Program-made: the position numbers and the translations under genes | Notes under the pieces: model-generated | Database searches by the model: none | Told to the model about the DNA's origin: nothing | What the model saw: only the letters and a program-made list of their open reading frames with translations | In this document: one piece after another, positions 16,823 to 26,551 of the stretch | Layout: each line of letters begins with the position of its first letter | Position numbering within the stretch: the stretch's first letter is position 1 | Assembly (NCBI RefSeq): GCF_011620665.1 | Contig: NZ_WOYQ01000021.1 | Location: forward strand, 20,964-84,963 | Length of the DNA: 64,000 nucleotides | Source: Microbacterium sp. | GTDB taxonomy: Bacteria; Actinomycetota; Actinomycetes; Actinomycetales; Microbacteriaceae | Direction: 5' to 3'

Positions 16823-19800
16823 TCAGAGCGTGAGCGCCTGCTCCAGGGTGTCGGCCTGTTCGCGTGCATGCACCTTCGGTGAGCCGGTCGCGGTCGATGC
16901 GGCTGCGGCACGCGAAATGCGGCGGATCGTCCGGCCGTGCAGGTGCTTGACGACCTCGAGAGCCACGAAGGGCCACGCGCCCTGATTCTCGGGCTCATCC
17001 TGCACCCAGACCAGTTCGGCGTTCGGGTAGCTGTCGATGACGGCATTGAGCTGGTCGATCGGAGCCGGGTAGAGCTGTTCGAGCCGAACGAGGGCGACCG
17101 TCGGGTTGGGATTCTTCTCGAGCTCGGCCTTGAGGTCCCAGTGAATCTTGCCGGAGTGCAGGAGCACCCGCGTCACGGCGGACGCGTCGAGACCACGATC
17201 ATCGTCGAGCACGGGCTCGAAGCGGCCCGTCGCGAAGTCTTCCACCTTGCTGGTCGCCCCGCGCAGACGCAGCATGGCCTTCGGCGTGAAGACGACGAGG
17301 GGACGCCGCGGACGCGCATAAGCCTGACGGCGCAGCAGGTGGAAATACGACGCGGGTGTCGAAGGACGAGCGACCGTCATGTTGTCTTGCGCGCACATCT
17401 GCAGGTAGCGCTCGATGCGCGCTGACGAGTGATCGGGTCCCTGCCCTTCGTAGCCGTGCGGGAGGAGCAGGACGATCCCGGACTGCTGTCCCCACTTCTG
17501 CTCGGCCGCCGAGATGTACTCGTCGATCACCGACTGAGCGCCGTTCGCGAAGTCGCCGAACTGCGCTTCCCAGAGCGTGAGGGTGTCGGGCCGCTCCACC
17601 GAATACCCGTACTCGAATCCGAGAGCGGCGTATTCGCTCAGCAGGGAGTCGTAGACATGGATGCGTCCCTGGTTCTGGCCGAGGTTGGCCAAGGGCAGCC
17701 ACTCCTGCCCGTTCGCGCGGTCGTGCAGCACGGCGTGCCGCTGCACGAAGGTGCCGCGACGGGCGTCCTGACCCGCGAGACGGACGTTGGTACCTTCCAT
17801 GAGCAGCGAGCCGAACGCCAGCAGCTCGCCGAAGGCCCAGTCGACACCGCCGTTCCGGCTCATCTCGCTCCGCTTGTCGAGCAGTTGCTGCAGCTTGCTG
17901 TGGACAGTGAAGCCTTCGGGCTTGTTGAGGAAGGCGTCACCGATCTGGCGGACGACATCCGCGCCGACTCCCGTGGTCTCCGGCTCGCCCACGGCGGCCT
18001 CGATCGGACCCGTCGCCGGCGAGACGATGCCGATTGCACCCGTTGCGGCCGCATGCGTCTCGGCGAAGGCGATCTCCAAGCGGTTCTGGAAGTCCTGCTT
18101 GGTGTTCTCGTATTCCTCTTGGGTGATGTCTGCGCGCCCGACCAGTGCTTCGGTGTACAAGCGGCGCACGGACCGCTTGGCCTCGATGAGGTTGGTCATC
18201 AGGGGCTGGGTCATCGAGGGATCGTCACCCTCGTTGTGACCGCGGCGGCGATAGCAGACGAGATCGACGATGACGTCGCGGTGGAACTCCTGGCGATACC
18301 GGAATGCCAGGTCGGCCACGCGCGCAACCGCCTCCGGGTCGTCGCCGTTGACGTGGAAGATGGGGGCCTGGATGGTCTTGGCGACATCCGTGGCGTAGAT
18401 CGACGTGCGACCGTCCTGCGGCAGGGTGGTGAAACCGACCTGGTTGTTGACGATGATGTGCACCGTGCCGCCGGTGCGGTAACCCCGGAGCTGCGACATC
18501 TGCAGTGTCTCGACCACGACGCCCTGACCGGCGAAGGCGGCGTCGCCGTGCACGAGAATCGGCAGCCACGAGTACGAGCCCATGGGCATCCGGTCCTGCT
18601 TGGCGCGGACGATACCCTCCAGTACGCCGTCGACGGTCTCGAGGTGCGACGGGTTCGCTGCCAGATGGACGGGGAGTTCCTGCCCGGCATCCGAGACGAA
18701 CGTCCCGTCGGTGCCCAGGTGGTACTTCACGTCACCGGACCCGCTCTTGGAGCCGATCGCGACCGAGCCCTCGAACTCGCGGAAGATCTGACTGTATGTC
18801 TTGCCCGCGATGTTCGTCAGCACGTTCAGCCGGCCCCGGTGGGCCATGCCGATCGCCGCGCCGTCGAGGTTCGCGCCGGCCGCACCCTGCAGGATCTCGT
18901 CGAGGAGCGGAATGAGGGATTCCCCTCCTTCGAGGCTGAATCGCTTCTGCCCGACGTATTTGGTCTGCAGGAACGTCTCGAACGCCTCGGCCTGGTTGAG
19001 CTTGTCGAGGATGCGGAGCTGCTCGTCGTGGCCGGGCTTCTGGTACTTGACCTCGACGTTGTCCTGGAACCACTTCCGCTGACGCGGGTCCTGGATGTGC
19101 ATGTACTCGATGCCGATCGTGCGGCAGTAGGAGTCGCGGAGGACGCCCAGAATCTCGCGCAGCCGCATGAGGCGCTTGCCGCCGAACCCTCCCGTGACGA
19201 ATTCACGGTCGAGGTCCCAGAACGTCAGTCCGTGGCTCTCCAGCTCGAGATCGGGGTGCGTGCGCTGCCGGTACTCGAGCGGGTCGATGTCGGCCATCAG
19301 ATGACCGCGCACGCGGAACGAGTTGATGAGTTCCTGCACGCGTGCGGTCTTGTTGACGCGCTCGGCGATGTCGACGTTGATGTCACCGGCCCAGTGGATC
19401 GGTGCATAGGGAATGCGCAGCGCCGCGAAGACATCCTCGTAGAAGCTGCGCTGACCTGTGAGCAGCTCATGGACGATCTTCAGGAACTCGCCCGAACCGG
19501 CGCCCTGGATGACGCGGTGATCGTAGGTGCTCGTGAGGGTGATCGTCTTGCCGATGCCGAGCTCGACAAGCGTCTTCTCGCTCGAGCCCTGGAACTCTGC
19601 CGGGTACTCGAGGGCGCCCGCACCGATGATGCAGCCCTGACCCTTCATCAGGCGGGGGACGGAGTGCACCGTGCCGATGCCACCGGGGTTGGTGAGTGAG
19701 ATCGTGGTGCCCTGGAAGTCTGCCGCCGTGAGTTTGTTGGCGCGCGCGCGGCTGACGAGGTCCTCGTAGGACGCGAGGTACTCGCTGAACGTCAGCGATT

Positions 19801-20515
19801 CGGCCCGCTTGATGCTGGGAACCAGGAGCGCTCTCGTGCCGTCGGGCTTGGGCAGATCGATCGCGATGCCCAGATTGATGTGCGCCGGGGCCACGACGGA
19901 GGGTTTCCCGTCAATCTCGGCGTAGGCGACGTTCTGACTCGGGAAGATCTTCACCGCTTGGATCAGTGCCCACCCGATGAGGTGGGTGAAGCTCACTTTG
20001 CCACCCCGGGTGCGCGCCATGTGATTGTTCATCACGATGCGATTGTCGATCATGAGCTTCGCCGGGACGGTGCGCACGCTCGTGGCGGTCGGGACGGTCA
20101 ACGACTCGTCCATGTTCGCCGCGATCGTCTTGGTCATGCCGCGCAGCGGCGTGACAACGTCGTCGTCCGCTGCGCGGGCGGGCCCCGGCTCGACGGCCGG
20201 CGCCTGAGCGGGCACGGGTTGCGGAGCAGCCGGGCGGGTGGTCGTCCGGGCCACGGGCGGGGCGCCGACGACGGGGATCGGGGCGGTCACCGGCCTCGGC
20301 TCGGCTGTGACTGCGGGAGTCGCCGCGGGCGCCGGGGCGGCGGCGCTGGGGTGGTAGGCCTCGAGCACGGGCCACCAGGCTTTGTCGACCGAGTTGCGGT
20401 CCTGCGTGAACTGGTCGTACATTTCAGCGACGAGCCACTCGTTGGCCCCGAATTCGCCTTTGCTGGAAGTTCCCACGCCGGCCACCTGACTGGACACGGT
20501 TGCGCCTGCTTTCAT
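16823..20515 (-). CDS. kgd: multifunctional 2-oxoglutarate decarboxylase/dehydrogenase E1 plus E2-like domain (KGD type)
   Basis: N-terminal E2 catalytic-type domain (YDHRVIQGAGSGEFLK) fused to E1 (GMAHRGRLNVL, DEPENQGAW). Confidence 0.95.
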   Translation of the reverse strand: MKAGATVSSQVAGVGTSSKGEFGANEWLVAEMYDQFTQDRNSVDKAWWPVLEAYHPSAAAPAPAATPAVTAEPRPVTAPIPVVGAPPVARTTTRPAAPQPVPAQAPAVEPGPARAADDDVVTPLRGMTKTIAANMDESLTVPTATSVRTVPAKLMIDNRIVMNNHMARTRGGKVSFTHLIGWALIQAVKIFPSQNVAYAEIDGKPSVVAPAHINLGIAIDLPKPDGTRALLVPSIKRAESLTFSEYLASYEDLVSRARANKLTAADFQGTTISLTNPGGIGTVHSVPRLMKGQGCIIGAGALEYPAEFQGSSEKTLVELGIGKTITLTSTYDHRVIQGAGSGEFLKIVHELLTGQRSFYEDVFAALRIPYAPIHWAGDINVDIAERVNKTARVQELINSFRVRGHLMADIDPLEYRQRTHPDLELESHGLTFWDLDREFVTGGFGGKRLMRLREILGVLRDSYCRTIGIEYMHIQDPRQRKWFQDNVEVKYQKPGHDEQLRILDKLNQAEAFETFLQTKYVGQKRFSLEGGESLIPLLDEILQGAAGANLDGAAIGMAHRGRLNVLTNIAGKTYSQIFREFEGSVAIGSKSGSGDVKYHLGTDGTFVSDAGQELPVHLAANPSHLETVDGVLEGIVRAKQDRMPMGSYSWLPILVHGDAAFAGQGVVVETLQMSQLRGYRTGGTVHIIVNNQVGFTTLPQDGRTSIYATDVAKTIQAPIFHVNGDDPEAVARVADLAFRYRQEFHRDVIVDLVCYRRRGHNEGDDPSMTQPLMTNLIEAKRSVRRLYTEALVGRADITQEEYENTKQDFQNRLEIAFAETHAAATGAIGIVSPATGPIEAAVGEPETTGVGADVVRQIGDAFLNKPEGFTVHSKLQQLLDKRSEMSRNGGVDWAFGELLAFGSLLMEGTNVRLAGQDARRGTFVQRHAVLHDRANGQEWLPLANLGQNQGRIHVYDSLLSEYAALGFEYGYSVERPDTLTLWEAQFGDFANGAQSVIDEYISAAEQKWGQQSGIVLLLPHGYEGQGPDHSSARIERYLQMCAQDNMTVARPSTPASYFHLLRRQAYARPRRPLVVFTPKAMLRLRGATSKVEDFATGRFEPVLDDDRGLDASAVTRVLLHSGKIHWDLKAELEKNPNPTVALVRLEQLYPAPIDQLNAVIDSYPNAELVWVQDEPENQGAWPFVALEVVKHLHGRTIRRISRAAAASTATGSPKVHAREQADTLEQALTL

Positions 20516-20587
20516 CGATGAAGTTCAACTCGTGCGGGACCGTTGGCGGCCCTTGCGCACACAGCTATCTAGGGTATCCCAGTAATC

Positions 20588-20610
20588 CGTTCGAAGCCCC
20601 GGTTCGAACG
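20588..20610. promoter_or_regulatory. perfect inverted repeat CGTTCGAA-N7-TTCGAACG overlapping the guaB1 promoter
   Basis: cgttcgaa-gccccgg-ttcgaacg, just upstream of TAGCGT at 20616-20621. Confidence 0.6.
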
Positions 20611-20627
20611 CCGAGTAGCGTGGAGAC

Positions 20628-22085
20628 ATGCAGTTCTCCGGCCCGCAGCCCACCGTCGATCTGACCTACTCGGACGTCTTCCTCTTTCCTCGTCGGTCGG
20701 AGGTCACGAGCCGCCTTGATGTCGACCTGTCGCCGCGGGACGGTACGAGCGCGACGATCCCGCTTGTGGCCTCCAATATGAACTCGGTGACCGGCCCGCG
20801 CCTCGCGGCCGCGCTGGCCCGCCGCGGCGGGCTCGCCGTGCTTCCGCAGGACATGCCGCTGCAGGAGATCGACGCGGCGATCCGCTGGGTCAAGGAGCAG
20901 CCTCCGCAGTGGGACACGCCGATCGTGCTCGGCGCCGAGGCGAGCGTCGCCGAGGCGGCGACCCTCCTGCCGGCGGCCGACGGGCACGGAATCGTGGTGG
21001 TCGCTGCGCACGGACCGCGCGTCCACGTCGACGACCTCCTCGGCGTCGTGCCGGCCGCTCGCCTGGCCACCGCACTGCCGGATGCGCGGCTCGGAGACCT
21101 TGTGCGCGGGCGGACGGCATCCATCGACGCGGACGACGTCGTCGACGCGCGGCACGCGTTCGACCTCATCGTCGCTGCTGAGGCGGAAACCGTGTGCGTG
21201 CTGCGCCACGGCTTCCTCGTGGGAACCCTCTCGCGCCGCACGGCGCTGCGCTCGACCCTTTATCGGCCGGCGGTGGACGCCGACGGCCGACTCATCGTGG
21301 CAGCCGCCGTCGGAATCAACGGAGACGTCGCAGCCAAGGCGCGGGCGCTCGCCTCGGCCGGAGTGGACGTGCTGGTCGTCGATACCGCCCACGGCCACCA
21401 GGAGGGGATGCTGCGTGCGCTCCGCACCGTTACAGACCTCGACCTCGGCATTCCCATCGCGGCGGGCAACATCGTCACGACGGAAGGCGCGCGGGACCTC
21501 ATCGGTGCGGGCGCGACGATCCTCAAGGTCGGGGTCGGGCCGGGGGCGATGTGCACGACACGCATGATGACGGCGGTCGGTCGGCCGCAGTTCTCGGCCG
21601 TACTGGAGACAGCACAGGCGGCGACCGAACTCGGCGCGCACGTGTGGGCAGACGGTGGCGTCCGATACCCTCGCGACGTCGCGTTGGCGCTCGCGGCGGG
21701 AGCGGCATCCGTCATGATCGGCTCGTGGTTCGCGGGCACGATCGAGGCGCCGGGACACCTGCAGACCGACGCGGACGGGCGGGTCTACAAGGAGTCCTGG
21801 GGGATGGCCTCGACCAAGGCAGTGCTCGGCCGGTTCGGCCGGCTCGACCCCTACGAGCGTGCACGCAAGGAGCTGTTCGCCGAAGGGATCTCGTCATCGA
21901 AGATCTACCTCGACCCGCTGCGGCCCTCGGTCGAGGACCTCATCGACATGATCACCGCCGGAGTGCGCTCGTCGTTCACCTACGCGGGCGCGGCGACGGT
22001 TGCGGAGTTTCACGACCGCGCGACGGTCGGGCTGCAGTCCGCCGCCGGCTACGAGGAAGGCAAGGCGTTGCCTGCGAGCTGGTAG
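20628..22085 (+). CDS. guaB1: GuaB1 family IMP dehydrogenase-related protein (likely GMP reductase)
   Basis: TYSDVFLFPRRSEV, CBS-like insertion, DTAHGHQEGML, GVGPGAMCTTRMMTAVG. Confidence 0.92.
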   Translation: MQFSGPQPTVDLTYSDVFLFPRRSEVTSRLDVDLSPRDGTSATIPLVASNMNSVTGPRLAAALARRGGLAVLPQDMPLQEIDAAIRWVKEQPPQWDTPIVLGAEASVAEAATLLPAADGHGIVVVAAHGPRVHVDDLLGVVPAARLATALPDARLGDLVRGRTASIDADDVVDARHAFDLIVAAEAETVCVLRHGFLVGTLSRRTALRSTLYRPAVDADGRLIVAAAVGINGDVAAKARALASAGVDVLVVDTAHGHQEGMLRALRTVTDLDLGIPIAAGNIVTTEGARDLIGAGATILKVGVGPGAMCTTRMMTAVGRPQFSAVLETAQAATELGAHVWADGGVRYPRDVALALAAGAASVMIGSWFAGTIEAPGHLQTDADGRVYKESWGMASTKAVLGRFGRLDPYERARKELFAEGISSSKIYLDPLRPSVEDLIDMITAGVRSSFTYAGAATVAEFHDRATVGLQSAAGYEEGKALPASW

Positions 22086-22171
22086 GCAAAGCGACCCCCG
22101 ACCGACGGGTGCCGTAGAATCGTCGGCATAATGGACGACCCTCCCAGTAGACGCTCGCCCCACCGACCCCG

Positions 22172-22191
22172 CTCCCCACTCGACGGGGGAG
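22172..22191 (+). promoter_or_regulatory. stem-loop overlapping the Shine-Dalgarno of the first CNNM-type gene
   Basis: ctcccc-(8 nt)-ggggag; GGGGGAG lies directly upstream of GTG 22196/ATG 22199. Confidence 0.4.
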
Positions 22192-22195
22192 ATGC

Positions 22196-23527
22196 GTGAT
22201 GGACTACGTCATGTTGGGCGTGGGGCTCCTCCTGACGATCGGCACCGGCCTTTTCGTCGCCAGTGAGTTCGCGCTGGTGAACCTCGACCGCGCCGATCTC
22301 GAGTCACGCCGGGATGCCGGCGAATCGCGGCTGTCGATGACCATCTCGGCGCTGCGGATCACCTCGACGCACCTGTCGAGTGCGCAGCTGGGAATCACTC
22401 TGACGACTCTGCTCACCGGGTACACGATGGAGCCGGCGCTGTCCGATCTGCTGCGCCCCGTCCTCATGTCGTGGGGGATCCCGGCCTCGACCGTGAGCCC
22501 GATTGCGACGGTGGTCGCGATCGTCGTCGCCACCGTCTTCTCGATGATCCTCGGCGAGCTCGTGCCGAAGAACCTGGCTCTGGCGATTCCGCGGGAGACC
22601 GCGAAGGTCGTCATTCCGTTCCAGGTGGCCTTCACGATGGTGCTGCGCCCCGCGATCGTCGTCCTCAACGGCAGTGCGAACGGGGTACTGCGGAGCATGG
22701 GCGTCGAGCCGAGAGAAGAGCTCTCGGGCGCCCGCACCGCAGAAGAGCTCTCGAGTCTCGTGCGGCGCTCGGCGAGCGCCGGCGTCCTCGAGGAAGACAC
22801 GGCATCCCTGCTCGACCGCACGCTCACTTTCGCCCGTCTCACCACGGCCGACGTCATGACCCCGCGGCCGAGCGTGCACGCGATCGCCGCCGGCGACAGC
22901 GTCGAGGATGTCATCCAGCTCGCCCGGCGGACCGGCCACAGCCGGTTCCCGGTCTACGACGACTCGATGGACGACATCACCGGCATCGTCCACCTCAAGC
23001 AGGCCATCAGCGTGCCCCGCGAGCGCCGAGCCGATGTTCCGGCTGCGGCGATCGCCGAGGAGCCGCTGCGGGTCCCCGAGGCGGTGCACCTGGACGCAGT
23101 CATGTCGGAGCTTCGTGCCCGCGGCTATCAGATGGCGATCGTCGTGGATGAGTACGGCGGAACGGCGGGTGTCGTCACGCTCGAAGATCTCGTCGAGGAG
23201 ATCGTCGGTGAAGTTCTCGACGAGCACGATCGCAACCGCGCGGGCATCGTCCGCACGGCTGATGGCGTTGTCTTCCCCGGTGACCTGCGACCGGATGAGC
23301 TCCGTGATCGCACCGGCATCCGCGTGCCCGAGGGTGATGTCTACGACACCGTCGGCGGGTATCTGATGTCCACGCTGGAACGCATCCCGGTTGTCGGTGA
23401 TGTCGTCGAGATCGAGGACGGCACGCTCACCGTGCAGCGGCTGGACGGACGGCGCGTGGATCGCGTGAGATTCGTCGCCGCTTCGCTGCCGGACGGCACC
23501 GGCGACGAGGCAGGTGCGCAGCGATGA
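22196..23527 (+). CDS. hemolysin-family CNNM/CBS/CorC-domain membrane protein
   Basis: N-terminal TM DUF21/CNNM domain, ADVMTPRPSVHAI CBS pair, VDEYGGTAGVVTLEDLVEEIVGE. Confidence 0.92.
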   Translation: MMDYVMLGVGLLLTIGTGLFVASEFALVNLDRADLESRRDAGESRLSMTISALRITSTHLSSAQLGITLTTLLTGYTMEPALSDLLRPVLMSWGIPASTVSPIATVVAIVVATVFSMILGELVPKNLALAIPRETAKVVIPFQVAFTMVLRPAIVVLNGSANGVLRSMGVEPREELSGARTAEELSSLVRRSASAGVLEEDTASLLDRTLTFARLTTADVMTPRPSVHAIAAGDSVEDVIQLARRTGHSRFPVYDDSMDDITGIVHLKQAISVPRERRADVPAAAIAEEPLRVPEAVHLDAVMSELRARGYQMAIVVDEYGGTAGVVTLEDLVEEIVGEVLDEHDRNRAGIVRTADGVVFPGDLRPDELRDRTGIRVPEGDVYDTVGGYLMSTLERIPVVGDVVEIEDGTLTVQRLDGRRVDRVRFVAASLPDGTGDEAGAQR

Positions 23528-24579
23528 ACGACTGGGCAGGAATCGGCTGGCTCGTCGTGCTGCTGGCCTTCAACGCGTTCTTCGTCGGTGCCGAGTTCGC
23601 GGTGATCTCCGCGCGCCGTTCGCAGATCGAGCCTCTTGCAGAGAGTGGATCGCGCGGGGCGAGAACCGCGCTGTGGGCGATGGAGCACGCGACGCTGATG
23701 CTCGCTACCTCTCAGCTCGGCATCACGATCTGCTCGCTGCTGATCCTCAACGTGTCAGAACCAGCGATCCACCATCTGCTGGAGGGGCCTCTCGCGCTCA
23801 CCGGCTGGAGCGACGCCGTCATCGGCGGTGTCGCATTCGCGATCGCGCTGCTGCTCGTTTCATACCTGCACGTCGTGTTCGGCGAGATGATCCCGAAGAA
23901 CCTCGCCTTCTCGATGCCCGACCGCGCCGTGCTGCTGCTGGCGACCCCGTTGATGTGGGTGTCGAAGCTGTTCCACCCGGTGATCGTCGCGTTGAACTGG
24001 ATCGCCAACCACCTCGTGCGCCTCCTCGGCGTCGAACCGAAGGACGAAGCGGCTTCGACCTTCACCCTGGAGGAGGTGGCTACGATCGTGAACCAGTCCC
24101 GCATCGAAGGCGTCCTCGACGACGCCTCAGGTGCGGTCGCGGCCGCCGTCGAGTTCACGGACAAGAAAGCACGTGACATCGCGGTGCCGCTGTCGGAGCT
24201 GGTGACGATGCCGGAGCACACGACGCCGGATGAGATCGAACGCGCCGTTGCCAAGCACGGGTTCTCGCGGTACGTCATCGTCGATGCGGCGGGTGCCCCC
24301 GTGGGGTACGTGCACCTGAAGGACATCCTTCGCGATGCCGAGCGACCGGATGCCGGGGCTCGTGCGGATGCCCCCATCAAGCCCAAGCGCATACACCACA
24401 TGGTGCCCGTCGGCGAGCAGACCGACCTCGAGGATGCGCTCGCCCTCATGCGTCGCTCCAGCCGCCACCTCGCGCAAGTGCGCAACAGCGAGGGTGAGGT
24501 CACCGCTGTGCTGTTCCTCGAGGACATCATCGAGGAGTTGGTGGGCGAAGTGCACGACGCGACGCGGCGCGGCTTCTGA
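23524..24579 (+). CDS. hemolysin-family CNNM/CBS-domain membrane protein (second paralogue)
   Basis: FNAFFVGAEFAVISARRSQIEP, FGEMIPKNLAFS, FLEDIIEELVGEV; overlaps the upstream gene by 4 bp. Confidence 0.92.
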   Translation: MNDWAGIGWLVVLLAFNAFFVGAEFAVISARRSQIEPLAESGSRGARTALWAMEHATLMLATSQLGITICSLLILNVSEPAIHHLLEGPLALTGWSDAVIGGVAFAIALLLVSYLHVVFGEMIPKNLAFSMPDRAVLLLATPLMWVSKLFHPVIVALNWIANHLVRLLGVEPKDEAASTFTLEEVATIVNQSRIEGVLDDASGAVAAAVEFTDKKARDIAVPLSELVTMPEHTTPDEIERAVAKHGFSRYVIVDAAGAPVGYVHLKDILRDAERPDAGARADAPIKPKRIHHMVPVGEQTDLEDALALMRRSSRHLAQVRNSEGEVTAVLFLEDIIEELVGEVHDATRRGF

Positions 24580-24602
24580 CCCGGACGCCTTGACGTCCGG
24601 GT
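24579..24602. terminator. 9-bp perfect stem-loop between convergent genes
   Basis: acccggacg-ccttga-cgtccgggt. Confidence 0.65.
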
Positions 24603-24609
24603 GGTGCGC

Positions 24610-25683
24610 TCAGGTGCGCGGACGTGCCCGCAGGTACTGCGCCGGCCAGGGCGCCGCTTCCGGCTCTCCCAGCTCGGTCGCGGCGCGGAGGGCGAAATGG
24701 GGATCGCGCAGCCATTCGCGGCCGGCCAGGATCACGTCGGCCTCGCCCGCGGTGAGGATCCGGTCGGCCTGGGGGCCCGAGGTGATTTCGCCCACGGCGC
24801 TGACCGGCAGTCCGGTTGCCTGCCGGACCTCGGCCGCGAGCGCGACCTGGTAGCCCGGGCCGGGCGTGATCTTCTGGTGGGCGACCAGCCCGCCCGAGGA
24901 GACATCGAAGAGGTCGGCTCCCCTCTCGGCGGACCAGGTCGCGACGGTCGAGGTCTGCGCGGCATCCCACCCTCCCTCGGCCCAGTCGGTGCCGGACAGG
25001 CGCACGAGCACCGCGGCGTTCGGCGCGGCGGCGCGCACCGCCGCCACGACCCGCAGCAGCAGGCGCGCCCGGTTCTCGAGCGAACCGCCGTAGGCATCCG
25101 TGCGCTCGTTCGACAGTGGCGAGAGGAACTGGTGCAGCAGGTAGCCGTGCGCGGCGTGGACCTCGAGGATCTCGAACCCGGCATCCACGGCGCGGGTGGC
25201 CGCTGCGGCGAACGCCTCGACCACGGCGTCGATCCCCGCTTCGTCGAGCGCGACCGGCTCCGCATATCCCTCGAAGGCGATCGCCGAGGGGGCCACCGTC
25301 TGCCAGCCGCCGAAGGCCTCTGGAATCGATCCGCGTCCGCCGGAGAACGGCGACCAGGTCGACGCTTTGCGCCCCGCGTGCGCGAGCTGGATGCCGGGGA
25401 CGGCGCCCCGACTGCGGAGCGCGGCGACGATCGGCGCCCACGCATCCCGCTGGGCGTCGTTCCAGATCCCGGTGTCCTCGGGCGAGATCCGCCCCTCGGG
25501 GAGCACCGCGGTCGCTTCGGTGATGACGGCGCCGGCGCCGCCCGCGGCGAACTGCGCGAGATGCACGTGGTGCCAGTCGCCGGGCATCCCGTCGGTCGCG
25601 GAGTACTGGCACATCGGCGAGACCCAGAGGCGATTGCGGACAGGACGCCCGGCCAGTTCGTACGGGCTCAGCAGCAGGCTCAT
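24610..25683 (-). CDS. NADH:flavin oxidoreductase, Old Yellow Enzyme / YqjM (NamA) type
   Basis: NRLWVSPMCQYSATDGMPGDWHHVHLAQFAAGGAG; GRKAS; HAAHGYLLHQFLSPLSN. Confidence 0.92.
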   Translation of the reverse strand: MSLLLSPYELAGRPVRNRLWVSPMCQYSATDGMPGDWHHVHLAQFAAGGAGAVITEATAVLPEGRISPEDTGIWNDAQRDAWAPIVAALRSRGAVPGIQLAHAGRKASTWSPFSGGRGSIPEAFGGWQTVAPSAIAFEGYAEPVALDEAGIDAVVEAFAAAATRAVDAGFEILEVHAAHGYLLHQFLSPLSNERTDAYGGSLENRARLLLRVVAAVRAAAPNAAVLVRLSGTDWAEGGWDAAQTSTVATWSAERGADLFDVSSGGLVAHQKITPGPGYQVALAAEVRQATGLPVSAVGEITSGPQADRILTAGEADVILAGREWLRDPHFALRAATELGEPEAAPWPAQYLRARPRT

Positions 25684-25717
25684 CGTGTGCTCCGGTTCAG
25701 ATCGGTAGGGTGGCGCC

Positions 25718-26542
25718 ATGACTGCCGGCACCGAGTGGACTCACGCCGACGTCGCCGCGCTCCTGCGCGCGCCGACCGACGCTGATGACAAGTATTCCCG
25801 AGGGGTCGTGGGTCTGCTCACCGGATCGGCGCGTTATCCGGGGGCGGCGGTCCTGGGCGTCGAGGCGGCCTGGCGCGCGGGTGCGGGAATGGTCCGCTAC
25901 CTCGGGCCCGCCCGCGCCCTGGTGCTGGCACGTCGACCCGAGACGGTCACCGCCGCTGGGCGCGTGCAGGCCTGGGTCGCCGGCTCGGGGATGGATGCCG
26001 CGCACCGGAGCTCTGATGAGAGCGCTGCGCTGGAGAGGATCCTCGCCGGGGAGGCGCCGGTCGTGGTGGATGCCGGCGCACTCGATCTCGTCAGCGCCGC
26101 CACGGCACCCCTGGTACTGACCCCGCACGATCGCGAGCACGCGGCGTTGCGTGCGCGGCTCGGGATGCCCGGCAACGCCGAGCGCGCCGCTGCTACGCGC
26201 GAGACAGCCGCTCGTGTGGGCGGTGTCGTTCTCCTCAAGGGTGCGACGACGATCATCGCGGGTCCGGACGGGGCGCTGCGCACCGTGACCAGCGGCGCGC
26301 GGTGGCTGTCGACGGCGGGCACCGGAGATGTGCTCGCCGGAATACTCGGTGCGCTGTTGGCCGGCGGTGGCGACCCGTTCGCGTGCGCCGCGAGCGCCGC
26401 CTGGCTGCACGGCCGCGCCGGGGCGGCCGCATCCCGGCGCCACGGGGGCGGCCCGCTCGTGGCCCTGGAGGTCGCCGAAGAGACGGCATCCGTCATCGGG
26501 AGGGTGCTCGAGTCACGCCGGGGCGCAGAGCCCCGTCCCTAG
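25718..26542 (+). CDS. nnrD: ADP-dependent NAD(P)H-hydrate dehydratase
   Basis: LTGSARYPGAAVLGVEAAWRAGAGMVRY; GTGDVLAGILGALLA. Confidence 0.9.
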   Translation: MTAGTEWTHADVAALLRAPTDADDKYSRGVVGLLTGSARYPGAAVLGVEAAWRAGAGMVRYLGPARALVLARRPETVTAAGRVQAWVAGSGMDAAHRSSDESAALERILAGEAPVVVDAGALDLVSAATAPLVLTPHDREHAALRARLGMPGNAERAAATRETAARVGGVVLLKGATTIIAGPDGALRTVTSGARWLSTAGTGDVLAGILGALLAGGGDPFACAASAAWLHGRAGAAASRRHGGGPLVALEVAEETASVIGRVLESRRGAEPRP

Positions 26543-26551
26543 GATGGGTGG

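Noticed and set aside
17429-19699. 756-aa plus-strand ORF opposite kgd
   Set aside because: Antisense shadow ORF typical of high-GC DNA; kgd has unmistakable motifs on the other strand.
16823-20515. Fused E2-like/E1 2-oxoglutarate dehydrogenase as a novel fusion
   Set aside because: This is the established KGD/OdhA architecture of Actinobacteria.
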